The translations under genes were made by a program, and so were the position numbers. The notes below the pieces were generated by a model. The model saw only the letters and a program-made list of their open reading frames with translations, ran no database searches and had not been told where the DNA came from. From an uncultured Fibrobacterota bacterium (GTDB lineage: Bacteria; Fibrobacterota; Chitinivibrionia; Chitinivibrionales; Chitinispirillaceae), in the NCBI GenBank assembly GCA_903888815.1, contig CAISVC010000434.1:1-5034 (forward strand): DNA of 5,034 bases, read 5' to 3'. Shown piece after piece: positions 1-5,034 of the stretch. Every line of letters begins with the position of its first letter. Position 1 is the stretch's first letter.

Positions 1-551
1 CGTTCTCCAAGGAACTGTATATTGAGCGTGACGATTTCATGGAAAACCCGCCGAAAAAATATTTCCGGCTGTCGCCGGGCAAAGAGGTGCGGTTGCGGTA
101 TGCCTATTTCATAACCTGTACAAACGTTGTGAAAGACCCCGTATCAGGGGAGATCGTTGAGCTGCACTGCACTTATGACCCTGCGACGCGCGGCGGTGAC
201 GCGCCCGACGGCCGTTCGCCAAAGGCGACCATGCACTGGGTCTCGGCACAACATGCTATCGATGCCGAGGTGCGTCTTTACGACCGGCTATTTACAAGAG
301 AAAATCCGGACGATGCGCCGGACGGAAATTTCATGCTTAACCTCAATCCCGCTTCCCTGGCAGCGCTTTTCCCGTGCAAACTTGAACCGAATCTCAAAGA
401 TGTCAAGCCCGGTTTCCACTGCCAGTTCGAGCGGCTCGGGTATTTCTGCGTTGACCTGGATTCAAAGCCTGAACGGCTTGTTTTCAACCGCACGGTCACA
501 CTCAAGGACGAGTGGGCGAAGATACAGAAAAGAGAGCAGGAAAGGAAATAA
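1..551 (+). CDS. glnS: Glutaminyl-tRNA synthetase, C-terminal part (5' end outside window)
   Basis: This cytoplasmic class I aminoacyl-tRNA synthetase charges tRNA(Gln) with glutamine using ATP. The frame is open from base 3 (bases 1-2 complete an earlier codon) and gives 182 visible residues ending in TAA at 549-551. The visible part is the beta-barrel anticodon-binding region. It matches the E. coli GlnRS tail from memory: FSKELYIERDDF at the start, then GKEVRLRYAYF, the HWVSAQHAIDAEVRLYDRLF block, FERLGYFCVD and the near-terminal VFNRTVTLKDEWAK. The catalytic Rossmann domain with its HIGH and KMSKS motifs lies upstream of the window. The ATG at 39 is internal, because conserved GlnRS sequence continues upstream of it in frame. 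The protein ends in a short charged tail (QKREQERK), slightly longer than in E. coli. GluRS is the main alternative, but this barrel architecture is specific to GlnRS and eukaryotic-type GluRS. No frameshift is seen. Confidence 0.96.
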   Translation, partial: FSKELYIERDDFMENPPKKYFRLSPGKEVRLRYAYFITCTNVVKDPVSGEIVELHCTYDPATRGGDAPDGRSPKATMHWVSAQHAIDAEVRLYDRLFTRENPDDAPDGNFMLNLNPASLAALFPCKLEPNLKDVKPGFHCQFERLGYFCVDLDSKPERLVFNRTVTLKDEWAKIQKREQERK

Positions 552-578
552 TAAAAGCAATGTTTTTAAGGACGGATA

Positions 579-666
579 AAGGGGTCACCGAAGGTTGTCG
601 AGCGAGCATAGGGGGCGGCCGTAGGACGGGGGTACCCTGAGAGCGAGGCAATCTTCGGTGACTCCT
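579..666. repeat. Inverted-repeat element with 17-18 bp terminal arms (MITE-like or structured RNA)
   Basis: The left arm at 581-597 (GGGGTCACCGAAGGTTG) pairs with the right arm at 649-665 (CAATCTTCGGTGACTCC) over all 17 positions if two G-U wobbles are allowed, and A580-T666 adds an eighteenth pair. The 51-nt interior is G-rich. It can form AGGG(610-613)/CCCT(635-638) enclosing CCGT(619-622)/ACGG(626-629), and it carries a direct repeat GAGCGAG at 600-606 and 641-647. GGATA occurs just outside both ends (574-578 and 667-671) and could be a target-site duplication. No T-run follows on either strand, so it does not look like a classic intrinsic terminator. It may be a small non-autonomous mobile or dispersed repeat, or a structured 3' UTR of glnS. 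There is no convincing coding frame in it. Confidence 0.65.
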
Positions 667-705
667 GGATACCAGAAAACCTCAGATGTCTACCCGTTTA
701 TCTTC

Positions 706-735
706 TTGACTCTCAGAAATATAGACAGCTATATT
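706..735 (+). promoter_or_regulatory. Putative sigma70-type promoter of the POT transporter gene
   Basis: TTGACT at 706-711 matches the -35 consensus at five of six positions. TATATT at 730-735 matches the -10 consensus at five of six, with an 18-bp spacer. Transcription would start near 742, leaving a leader of about 33 nt before the ATG at 775. It lies downstream of the inverted-repeat element, so the transporter is probably transcribed independently of glnS. Assigned by eye only. Confidence 0.5.
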
Positions 736-761
736 TGTTTGCCAACAATAACGTTATCATT

Positions 762-766
762 GGAGG
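762..766 (+). promoter_or_regulatory. Ribosome binding site that fixes the POT start at 775
   Basis: GGAGG is followed by 8 nt and then ATG at 775. This rules against the longer in-frame reading that begins with GTG at 658, which lies inside the right arm of the inverted repeat, has no comparable site and lies upstream of the predicted promoter. Residues from 775 onward match the POT family N-terminus (HPKGLW...). Confidence 0.8.
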
Positions 767-774
767 AAATTTTT

Positions 775-2052
775 ATGGCGAACAGGCACCCGAAAGGGTT
801 GTGGGTCTGTTTCACCACCGAATTGTGGGAGCGGTTCGGTTTCTACTCGCTGCTGTTTCTTCTGACATTGTATATGGGGCATGAATTCCACTGGACCACG
901 CTCAAAGGCTGGTATTATGGGAGCTTTTTATGGGCGGTGTTTGCGTTTAATTTTCTCGGCGGATGGATAGCGGACCGCTTCATCGGCCAGATAAAAGCCA
1001 TTAAGATGGGCGCCGTATTGATGATCGCAGGATATTGTTTGGTTGCGATTTCGTCGGCAATCCTTAAATGGCCTTTTACGCTGGGTCTTGTTTTAGTGGC
1101 AGTGGGAACAGGGTTTTTCAAGGGGAACATTTCAGTTATAGTTGGAAATTTATATACAAAAGAGGAAGAATCCATTAAAGACGCCGGATATAATATTTAT
1201 TATATGGGCATCAATATCGGCGCATTGCTCGCCACCATCGTCACCAGCTACGTGTTTAAAAATTACAATATGTCGTTCTGGGCAGCAGCGGTCGGTATGG
1301 CTATATCGATCATCACTTTTTCGGCAGGTCAGTCGATTATCAGACATGCTGATACAATAAGCGTCATAAAGAGGGATCACATCGCTTCTTCGGCAGCGGT
1401 TGCGAGCATGTCAAGAAGCGAAGTAAGCCAGAGGGTGATGACTCTGGTAACGTTGTTTTTAATCTCCATCATCTTCTGGATCTGCTATTATCAGAACGGC
1501 AGCGCGCTGACCTATTTTGCCGATAATTCAACCGTCAAGACGTTTCCGCCGCAATTTTATGCATTCTTTAACTGCATATGCATAATCGGGCTTACGCTGA
1601 CCATCCTGCCTTTCTACAAAATGTTAAACAAAATCGGAAAAGAACCTTCGACGGCAGGTAAGATATTTTATGGAATGATTATCATGGCGGTCTCGATGGT
1701 AGTAATGATCTTTGCATCATTGGCCGGCGGCAACAGTAATGCGAATAATATGACCACGTGGTGGCTGATTTCAACCTATATAATCGTTAGTTTGGCGGAA
1801 ATACTCATATCTCCGATGGGATTATCGTTCGTTTCCAAAGTGGCGCCGCCTAAACTGCAGGGTGCAATGATGGGAGCATGGTTTTTCGCGACGGGGTTCG
1901 GCGGATTCATCTCAGGGCTTTTAAGCATCTGGTATGACAAATTCCCGCACCACCAATATTTCATGATTCTTACCGGAATGCTTTGCCTTTCAGCTATTCT
2001 CGTTCTTGCATTTATAAAAAAATTGAACAGGTTCTCTCAACAGACCACTTGA
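775..2052 (+). CDS. POT/PTR2-family MFS transporter, 12-helix form (peptide/proton symporter-like)
   Basis: This inner-membrane protein belongs to the proton-dependent oligopeptide transporter branch of the major facilitator superfamily, which classically imports di- and tripeptides with protons. It has 425 aa. Family marks are HPKGLW at 5-10, the ExxER motif E16-E19-R20 followed by FGFY, GTGFFKGN with K116, NIYYMGINIGA at 140-150 (PTR2 signature), W235 and Q240 in helix 7, and AEILISPMGLS at 341-351 with E342 in helix 10. I count about 12 hydrophobic segments (roughly 12-34, 46-66, 76-97, 100-124, 140-160, 167-190, 221-245, 260-283, 295-316, 328-352, 362-385, 394-415). The loop between helices 6 and 7 is only about 30 residues, so the extra HA-HB helix pair usual in bacterial POTs is absent. 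Two coupling-network positions look substituted: Leu27 where Arg is usual and Tyr239 where Glu is usual. The substrate may therefore not be a peptide. It stands alone with its own promoter and RBS and converges on the receptor gene. Confidence 0.88.
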   Translation: MANRHPKGLWVCFTTELWERFGFYSLLFLLTLYMGHEFHWTTLKGWYYGSFLWAVFAFNFLGGWIADRFIGQIKAIKMGAVLMIAGYCLVAISSAILKWPFTLGLVLVAVGTGFFKGNISVIVGNLYTKEEESIKDAGYNIYYMGINIGALLATIVTSYVFKNYNMSFWAAAVGMAISIITFSAGQSIIRHADTISVIKRDHIASSAAVASMSRSEVSQRVMTLVTLFLISIIFWICYYQNGSALTYFADNSTVKTFPPQFYAFFNCICIIGLTLTILPFYKMLNKIGKEPSTAGKIFYGMIIMAVSMVVMIFASLAGGNSNANNMTTWWLISTYIIVSLAEILISPMGLSFVSKVAPPKLQGAMMGAWFFATGFGGFISGLLSIWYDKFPHHQYFMILTGMLCLSAILVLAFIKKLNRFSQQTT

Positions 2053-2081
2053 GTTATTTCGTCAATACAGAAGATGACTCG

Positions 2082-2120
2082 AAATAAAAAGGGCCTTTCG
2101 TCAAGGAGGGAAGGCCCGTA
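2082..2120 (-). terminator. Intrinsic terminator between convergent genes (strongest for the receptor gene, possibly bidirectional)
   Basis: GGGCCTT at 2091-2097 pairs with AAGGCCC at 2111-2117 in a 7-bp GC-rich stem, extendable by T2098-G2110 and C2099-G2109. Read on the - strand, the stem is followed at once by TTTTTATTTC, a good U-tract, 31 bp past the receptor stop codon. Read on the + strand, the tail is only GTATTATTTG, so termination of the POT transcript from the same hairpin would be weaker. The two genes are 95 bp apart, which suits a shared terminator. Confidence 0.8.
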
Positions 2121-2147
2121 TTATTTGCCGACTAATGTTTTGAAATA

Positions 2148-4514
2148 TTAAAACTTCACCCTCAGCCCGCCGAAGAACTCCCTGCCGGGCCCGGGTTGAT
2201 AGCTGTTGTTAGGATTGCCGTTATCAAGATCAGGCTCGGTGAAAGCGATCCACAATTTGGCAGCGATATTTTTCACGCTGAAGCTGAGATCGCCGCTGAG
2301 TGTGCCGATTTTCCAGTCGTAGCCGATCCGCGCATTGAACAGCGTATACCCATCCTGAGAAATCTGCCAGTTCTTCGAATCCGTGTAGATATACCATAGG
2401 CTTGAGTATTGTGCGTTGGCTTCAATGGTGAAATTGTCCAGGAACCGGTAATCGATCTGCGCATTGAGCAGGTGCCGTGGCGAGTTGGGCAGCCATTGGT
2501 CTTTATGCGGCAGCGACAGGTTTTCTAAACTGTCCGAAGAAGCAGCGGTAGAGGTGTAGATAAAATTTGAATAGGTATGAGCGACTTGAATGCAGAGAGG
2601 ACTCACTGGGCTCCACGAGACGAATGTCTCAGCGCCCAACCGTCTGCTGTCTCCGGCATTGGCATAAAAGGTCTCCTGCGGCCTGCTTGTTATACGATAG
2701 CGGACAAAGTCGTTCTCGGTATTCAACAGGAAGCCGGTAATTTCATAATACGCTGACTTTCCGATGGATCCCCTGACGCCTAGTTCCTCGCCCATAGACT
2801 GGCTTGCCTTGAGGTTTTTGTTAAAACCGCCGAAGCTTGCCGGGTTGACGGCAAGCTCTTCGGTACACGGCGGCAGGAAACCAAGGCCCCAGCTTGCATA
2901 GAAATTCAACGCTTCCATAATACCATACGAAGTGCCGACCCTTCCGGTGACCTTGTTAAAATTCGCATCGCCTGACAATGTGCCGGGCAATGTTACCGAA
3001 TCGGAAGGACGCATTATATCGGTAAGTTTGTTGTTGATCTTATCGTAACGCAGGTTTCCCATAACAGTCAGTTTATCGATATCCAGCTGTTCCTGAAGAA
3101 AGACACCGATGCCTGACTGAGTAATAGTCTGAGCTGCAAGTACCGGTGCATCGTTGGGTATAATGACATCTTCGGTCCAATCGCCCTTTCCTTCAGTCCT
3201 GGTCGTATCATGCAAATGTGGTAACCATGAGTCATCGATCGTCTGGCGTTCCAGGTCACTGCCGAGCGTCAGATGGTTGGTGAAACCCGAACACTTTGCG
3301 TCCCAATTGTACTGGAGTGATCCGCCCGGTGTCAGTATTGAACGATAGTCGACATAATGATTGTTCGATTCCTTGTATTTGGCGGCCCGTAAAAAACCCG
3401 TAACATCGAGACTCTGGTTATCGGTGATGGCCGCTTTGACGACAACGCCGCCCGTCAACTTTGTGGTTTTCATATACTCGTTAAAGGGAATAGCGTCAGA
3501 ATTAGGCTGCGTGGGGCCGAGCGCGTCGTGGAGCTGCGCCAGGCTCAGCCCTTCGGCGTTCTGGTTGAAATAATTTGAGAAGTTGACTATCGGCGTTACC
3601 GTCACCTTTGTGGAGGGTGTCCAGACCTCTTTCAGAGAGGCGATATCGCCCCAGAATGTCTGATGGATGCGGGAGCCGTATCCCTGAGCATGAGAATATG
3701 AAAGCCGATAGCTGGAATTGTCTTTCGATCCGTTAAGCTGCCCAAGCGTCTTCCAGAACCCGTTGGAACCGTTGGATTCATAGACCATGCCCCCGACGGG
3801 TTTATCGCCGCCCTTTTGCGTGATGATGTTGATTACACCGGCATTCGATGCACAGCCATAGAGCGCCGCCGCCGGCCCTCGCAGCACCTCGATGCGATCA
3901 ACCGTTTCCCAGTCAATGTCATAAAGATCCGAGACAAAGCCCGTAGGGTCGTTGAGCGAAATGCCGTCGAGCAAGACTTTAATGCCGCGGAGTCCGTGTT
4001 CGGACAGGATTCCCTGACCGCGGATTGACATGTGAAGTCGCTCTCCGTCCGCCTGATTGTCGATGCGAACGCCCGGGACCAGGCCTAATGCCTCGTCGGC
4101 GGCGATGCCTCGCGGCATGGTTTCGATGGTTTTATTCGTCACGACCGTCGCAGCACCGGTGGCCTTTTGGAGCGTTGAACCGGTGCGGCTGGCGGTGACA
4201 ACAATTTCTGAAATACTGCCGACAGCAGTTGTGTCGGCTATAGCCTGCTTTTCCACTGATGCTTGTGCAGGGGGAGGGGTGACCGGTTTCGGGGTTTCTG
4301 TTTGAGCGGGAACCGGGTTCTCGATGGATTTTTGAGGTTCAGGCGTCTGGGCCGGAGCGGCTGGCTTCGAAGTATCTATTTGAGCCGGAGCTGAATTCTC
4401 TCTTGCCTGATCCTGCGCTGATGCAAGAAACGGAAGCACCAGAAATGATAACGCAAAAAAAACTATTAAACGGTGAAATTGAAAACAGCGACCACGCAAT
4501 GCAAATGCACTCAT
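2148..4514 (-). CDS. TonB-dependent outer-membrane receptor (substrate unknown)
   Basis: This outer-membrane beta-barrel takes up a scarce ligand such as a siderophore, cobalamin, heme or carbohydrate using energy from TonB-ExbB-ExbD. It has 788 aa. A signal peptide covers 1-33 (basic start, hydrophobic LIVFFALSFLVLPFL, then ASA before Q34). Next is a Pro/Ala/Gln-rich linker at about 36-90, then a TonB box SEIVVTAS at 102-109. The plug domain spans about 112-235, with VLLDGISLNDP and IEVLRGPAAALYG followed by GVINIITQKGG. The barrel runs from about 240 to 788 and ends in FFGGLRVKF, with the C-terminal Phe expected for Bam-dependent assembly. Length is normal for a 22-strand receptor. The start is supported by AAGGAGG at 4520-4526, 5 nt upstream. 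No diagnostic ligand motif is recognised. The GLRGIKVLLDG plug segment recalls FecA-like receptors, but that is weak. A response regulator gene lies upstream on the same strand, and the gap holds repeated dyads. Confidence 0.95.
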   Translation of the reverse strand: MSAFALRGRCFQFHRLIVFFALSFLVLPFLASAQDQARENSAPAQIDTSKPAAPAQTPEPQKSIENPVPAQTETPKPVTPPPAQASVEKQAIADTTAVGSISEIVVTASRTGSTLQKATGAATVVTNKTIETMPRGIAADEALGLVPGVRIDNQADGERLHMSIRGQGILSEHGLRGIKVLLDGISLNDPTGFVSDLYDIDWETVDRIEVLRGPAAALYGCASNAGVINIITQKGGDKPVGGMVYESNGSNGFWKTLGQLNGSKDNSSYRLSYSHAQGYGSRIHQTFWGDIASLKEVWTPSTKVTVTPIVNFSNYFNQNAEGLSLAQLHDALGPTQPNSDAIPFNEYMKTTKLTGGVVVKAAITDNQSLDVTGFLRAAKYKESNNHYVDYRSILTPGGSLQYNWDAKCSGFTNHLTLGSDLERQTIDDSWLPHLHDTTRTEGKGDWTEDVIIPNDAPVLAAQTITQSGIGVFLQEQLDIDKLTVMGNLRYDKINNKLTDIMRPSDSVTLPGTLSGDANFNKVTGRVGTSYGIMEALNFYASWGLGFLPPCTEELAVNPASFGGFNKNLKASQSMGEELGVRGSIGKSAYYEITGFLLNTENDFVRYRITSRPQETFYANAGDSRRLGAETFVSWSPVSPLCIQVAHTYSNFIYTSTAASSDSLENLSLPHKDQWLPNSPRHLLNAQIDYRFLDNFTIEANAQYSSLWYIYTDSKNWQISQDGYTLFNARIGYDWKIGTLSGDLSFSVKNIAAKLWIAFTEPDLDNGNPNNSYQPGPGREFFGGLRVKF
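4245..4400 (-). repeat. Two imperfect 78-bp tandem repeats coding the Pro-rich linker of the receptor
   Basis: Receptor residues 39-64 and 65-90 align as two 26-residue units. ENSAPAQIDTSKP in the first matches ENPVPAQTETPKP in the second, and each unit has a second PAQ further on. The DNA is also similar (for example TCTATTTGAGCCGGAGC versus TCTGTTTGAGCGGGAAC, read on the + strand). This suggests an internal duplication that lengthened the periplasmic segment between signal peptide and TonB box. Confidence 0.6.
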
Positions 4515-4519
4515 ACCCT

Positions 4520-4526
4520 CCTCCTT
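4520..4526 (-). promoter_or_regulatory. Ribosome binding site of the TonB-dependent receptor gene
   Basis: AAGGAGG on the - strand lies 5 nt before the ATG at 4512-4514. It is a near-perfect Shine-Dalgarno match and supports the start that leaves a full signal peptide. Confidence 0.85.
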
Positions 4527-4581
4527 GTTTTATGTTTGCTGTTAACCGTATTCTGGGAATCGATACGAGTCCTTTAAATAA

Positions 4582-4587
4582 ATAATA
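4582..4587 (-). promoter_or_regulatory. Possible -10 element of the receptor promoter
   Basis: TATTAT on the - strand matches the -10 consensus at five of six positions within an AT-rich stretch (4573-4589). With a 17-bp spacer, the -35 hexamer would be CCCCGA (4605-4610), which does not resemble TTGACA and lies inside a dyad motif. That arrangement would fit an activator-dependent promoter with transcription starting near 4575 and a leader of about 60 nt. Tentative: the region is AT-rich and other hexamers are possible. Confidence 0.3.
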
Positions 4588-4602
4588 ACATCGACTTTGA
4601 AC

Positions 4603-4620
4603 TATCGGGGCAAGCCTGAT
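4603..4620. promoter_or_regulatory. Putative operator, copy 1 (receptor-proximal dyad)
   Basis: TATCGGGG-N4-CCTGAT on the + strand. ATC-GG and CC-GAT are inverted around position 4612, with one internal mismatch (G4607/T4617). It shares TATCGGGG and CCTGAT with the dyad at 4626-4645. It would overlap the -35 region of the proposed receptor promoter. Confidence 0.45.
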
Positions 4621-4625
4621 TTTTA

Positions 4626-4645
4626 TATCGGGGAATTCCCTGATA
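4626..4645. promoter_or_regulatory. Putative operator, copy 2 (near-perfect 20-bp palindrome)
   Basis: TATCGGGGAATTCCCTGATA on the + strand is a palindrome in nine of its ten base-pair steps; only G4630/T4641 does not match. It begins 5 bp from the response regulator stop codon. It is not followed by a T-run on either strand, so it is unlikely to be that gene's terminator. Its centre is about 23.5 bp from that of copy 1, and both copies carry the same G/T asymmetry in their arms. Confidence 0.5.
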
Positions 4646-4650
4646 GGAAA

Positions 4651-5034
4651 TTAGCGGTTTATGGCCTTCTGCTGCATCCATTGAACGGCATATTGTGCAA
4701 GTTCAAATGCACTATTTAGAATAAGCTTTTCCTTTAAGTTCGACTGATAAGTCTCTATTGTTTTAACACTTAGAAATAGTTTTTCTGCAATTTGTTTTGG
4801 TTTTAATCCCTGGCCGATAAGTTGAAAAACTTCAAGTTCCCTGTCGCTCAACCTGTCGATGGAGATAACCTTATCATTAGATGCATTAATTAAATGACGC
4901 ATCATTCGTTTCGCAACCGGATCGCTGACATAAATTTCGCCTTGAAGAATCCGGTGAATAGCCTGTATGATTTTATCCGGCGACTCCTGTTTCATAAGGT
5001 AGCCGTGCGCGCCGGCTTTTAACGCACGTTCTGC
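4651..5034 (-). CDS. NarL/LuxR-family response regulator, C-terminal part (5' end outside window)
   Basis: This cytoplasmic DNA-binding regulator is normally phosphorylated by a partner histidine kinase. The frame is open to the right edge and gives 127 residues. Residues 1-30 of the visible part, AERALKAGAHGYLMKQESPD and onward, are the end of the receiver domain; K15 is its conserved lysine, which contacts the phosphoryl group. A linker follows, then a LuxR-type four-helix HTH from about 62 to 118, with LSDRELEVFQLIGQG, IAEKLFLSVKTIETYQSNLKEKL and the recognition helix near 89-104. The phospho-acceptor Asp lies outside the window. The ATG at 4993-4995 is internal, since the GAHGYLMK receiver motif spans it. 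The DNA is visibly more AT-rich than the receptor gene. The gene ends 136 bp before the receptor start and points toward it. Its target is unknown, but the dyads just downstream make the receptor a candidate. Confidence 0.93.
   Translation of the reverse strand, partial: AERALKAGAHGYLMKQESPDKIIQAIHRILQGEIYVSDPVAKRMMRHLINASNDKVISIDRLSDRELEVFQLIGQGLKPKQIAEKLFLSVKTIETYQSNLKEKLILNSAFELAQYAVQWMQQKAINR

Noticed and set aside
157..579. 140-codon open frame overlapping the glnS end on the + strand
   Set aside because: It is a +1-frame shadow of the conserved GlnRS coding sequence, is rich in Arg and Ser, and shows no recognisable domain.
581..665. Intrinsic terminator for glnS
   Set aside because: The stem is strong but the loop is about 51 nt and no T-run follows; the next bases are TGGATACCAG. 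It may still stabilise a 3' end, but it is not a standard terminator.
658..774. N-terminal extension of the POT protein in frame from GTG at 658
   Set aside because: It would start within the inverted-repeat arm and upstream of the predicted promoter. It lacks a ribosome binding site and family similarity, while ATG at 775 has GGAGG at good spacing and begins at the conserved HPKG region.
3816..4305. Open frames on the + strand opposite the receptor gene
   Set aside because: They are antisense shadows of the receptor plug and linker region, with no ribosome binding sites or recognisable products.
4547..4567. CGTAT-N11-ATACG inverted repeat in the receptor leader
   Set aside because: The arms are only 5 bp with little inner pairing, so it is within chance expectation for a region of this size.
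4626..4650. Intrinsic terminator of the response regulator gene
   Set aside because: The palindrome could fold, but reading on the - strand it is followed by TATAAAAATC rather than a U-tract, and its repeat at 4603-4620 fits an operator better.
4515..4650. Fur box or cobalamin riboswitch controlling the receptor
   Set aside because: No GATAATGATAATC-like site was seen, and the 136-bp gap with a probable 60-nt leader is too short for a cobalamin riboswitch.

Overview
The window looks like chromosomal DNA from a Gram-negative bacterium of moderate GC content. The outer-membrane TonB-dependent receptor (signal peptide, TonB box, C-terminal Phe) requires an outer membrane. Glutaminyl-tRNA synthetase is patchily distributed among bacteria (gammaproteobacteria, Bacteroidetes, some deltaproteobacterial, PVC and candidate-phylum lineages). 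The phylum cannot be fixed from this window. No phage, plasmid or CRISPR signal is seen.

Layout, left to right: (1) the 3' end of glnS on the + strand, cut by the window edge. (2) A 223-bp intergenic region holding a striking imperfect-palindrome element at about 579-666, with 17-18 bp terminal inverted arms, followed by a sigma70-like promoter. (3) A complete POT/PTR2-type major facilitator transporter on the + strand, 425 aa when started at its Shine-Dalgarno-supported ATG at 775. (4) A short convergent intergenic region with a probably bidirectional intrinsic terminator. (5) A complete 788-aa TonB-dependent outer-membrane receptor on the - strand. (6) A 136-bp regulatory region with two tandem copies of the same dyad motif. 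(7) The C-terminal part of a NarL/LuxR-type response regulator on the - strand, cut by the right edge.

The genes do not form one operon. glnS and the POT gene appear separately transcribed. The receptor and the response regulator point the same way, and the repeated dyads between them suggest that receptor expression is controlled by a dimeric regulator, possibly the neighbouring response regulator; this is inference. The receptor would move a scarce substrate across the outer membrane with TonB energy. The POT protein would move a small solute, classically di- or tripeptides, across the inner membrane. A shared substrate is possible but not shown. The most distinctive signals are the inverted-repeat element, the paired operators, the 12-helix POT protein with substituted coupling residues, and the long repeated Pro-rich linker of the receptor. 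I found no complete previously undescribed system.
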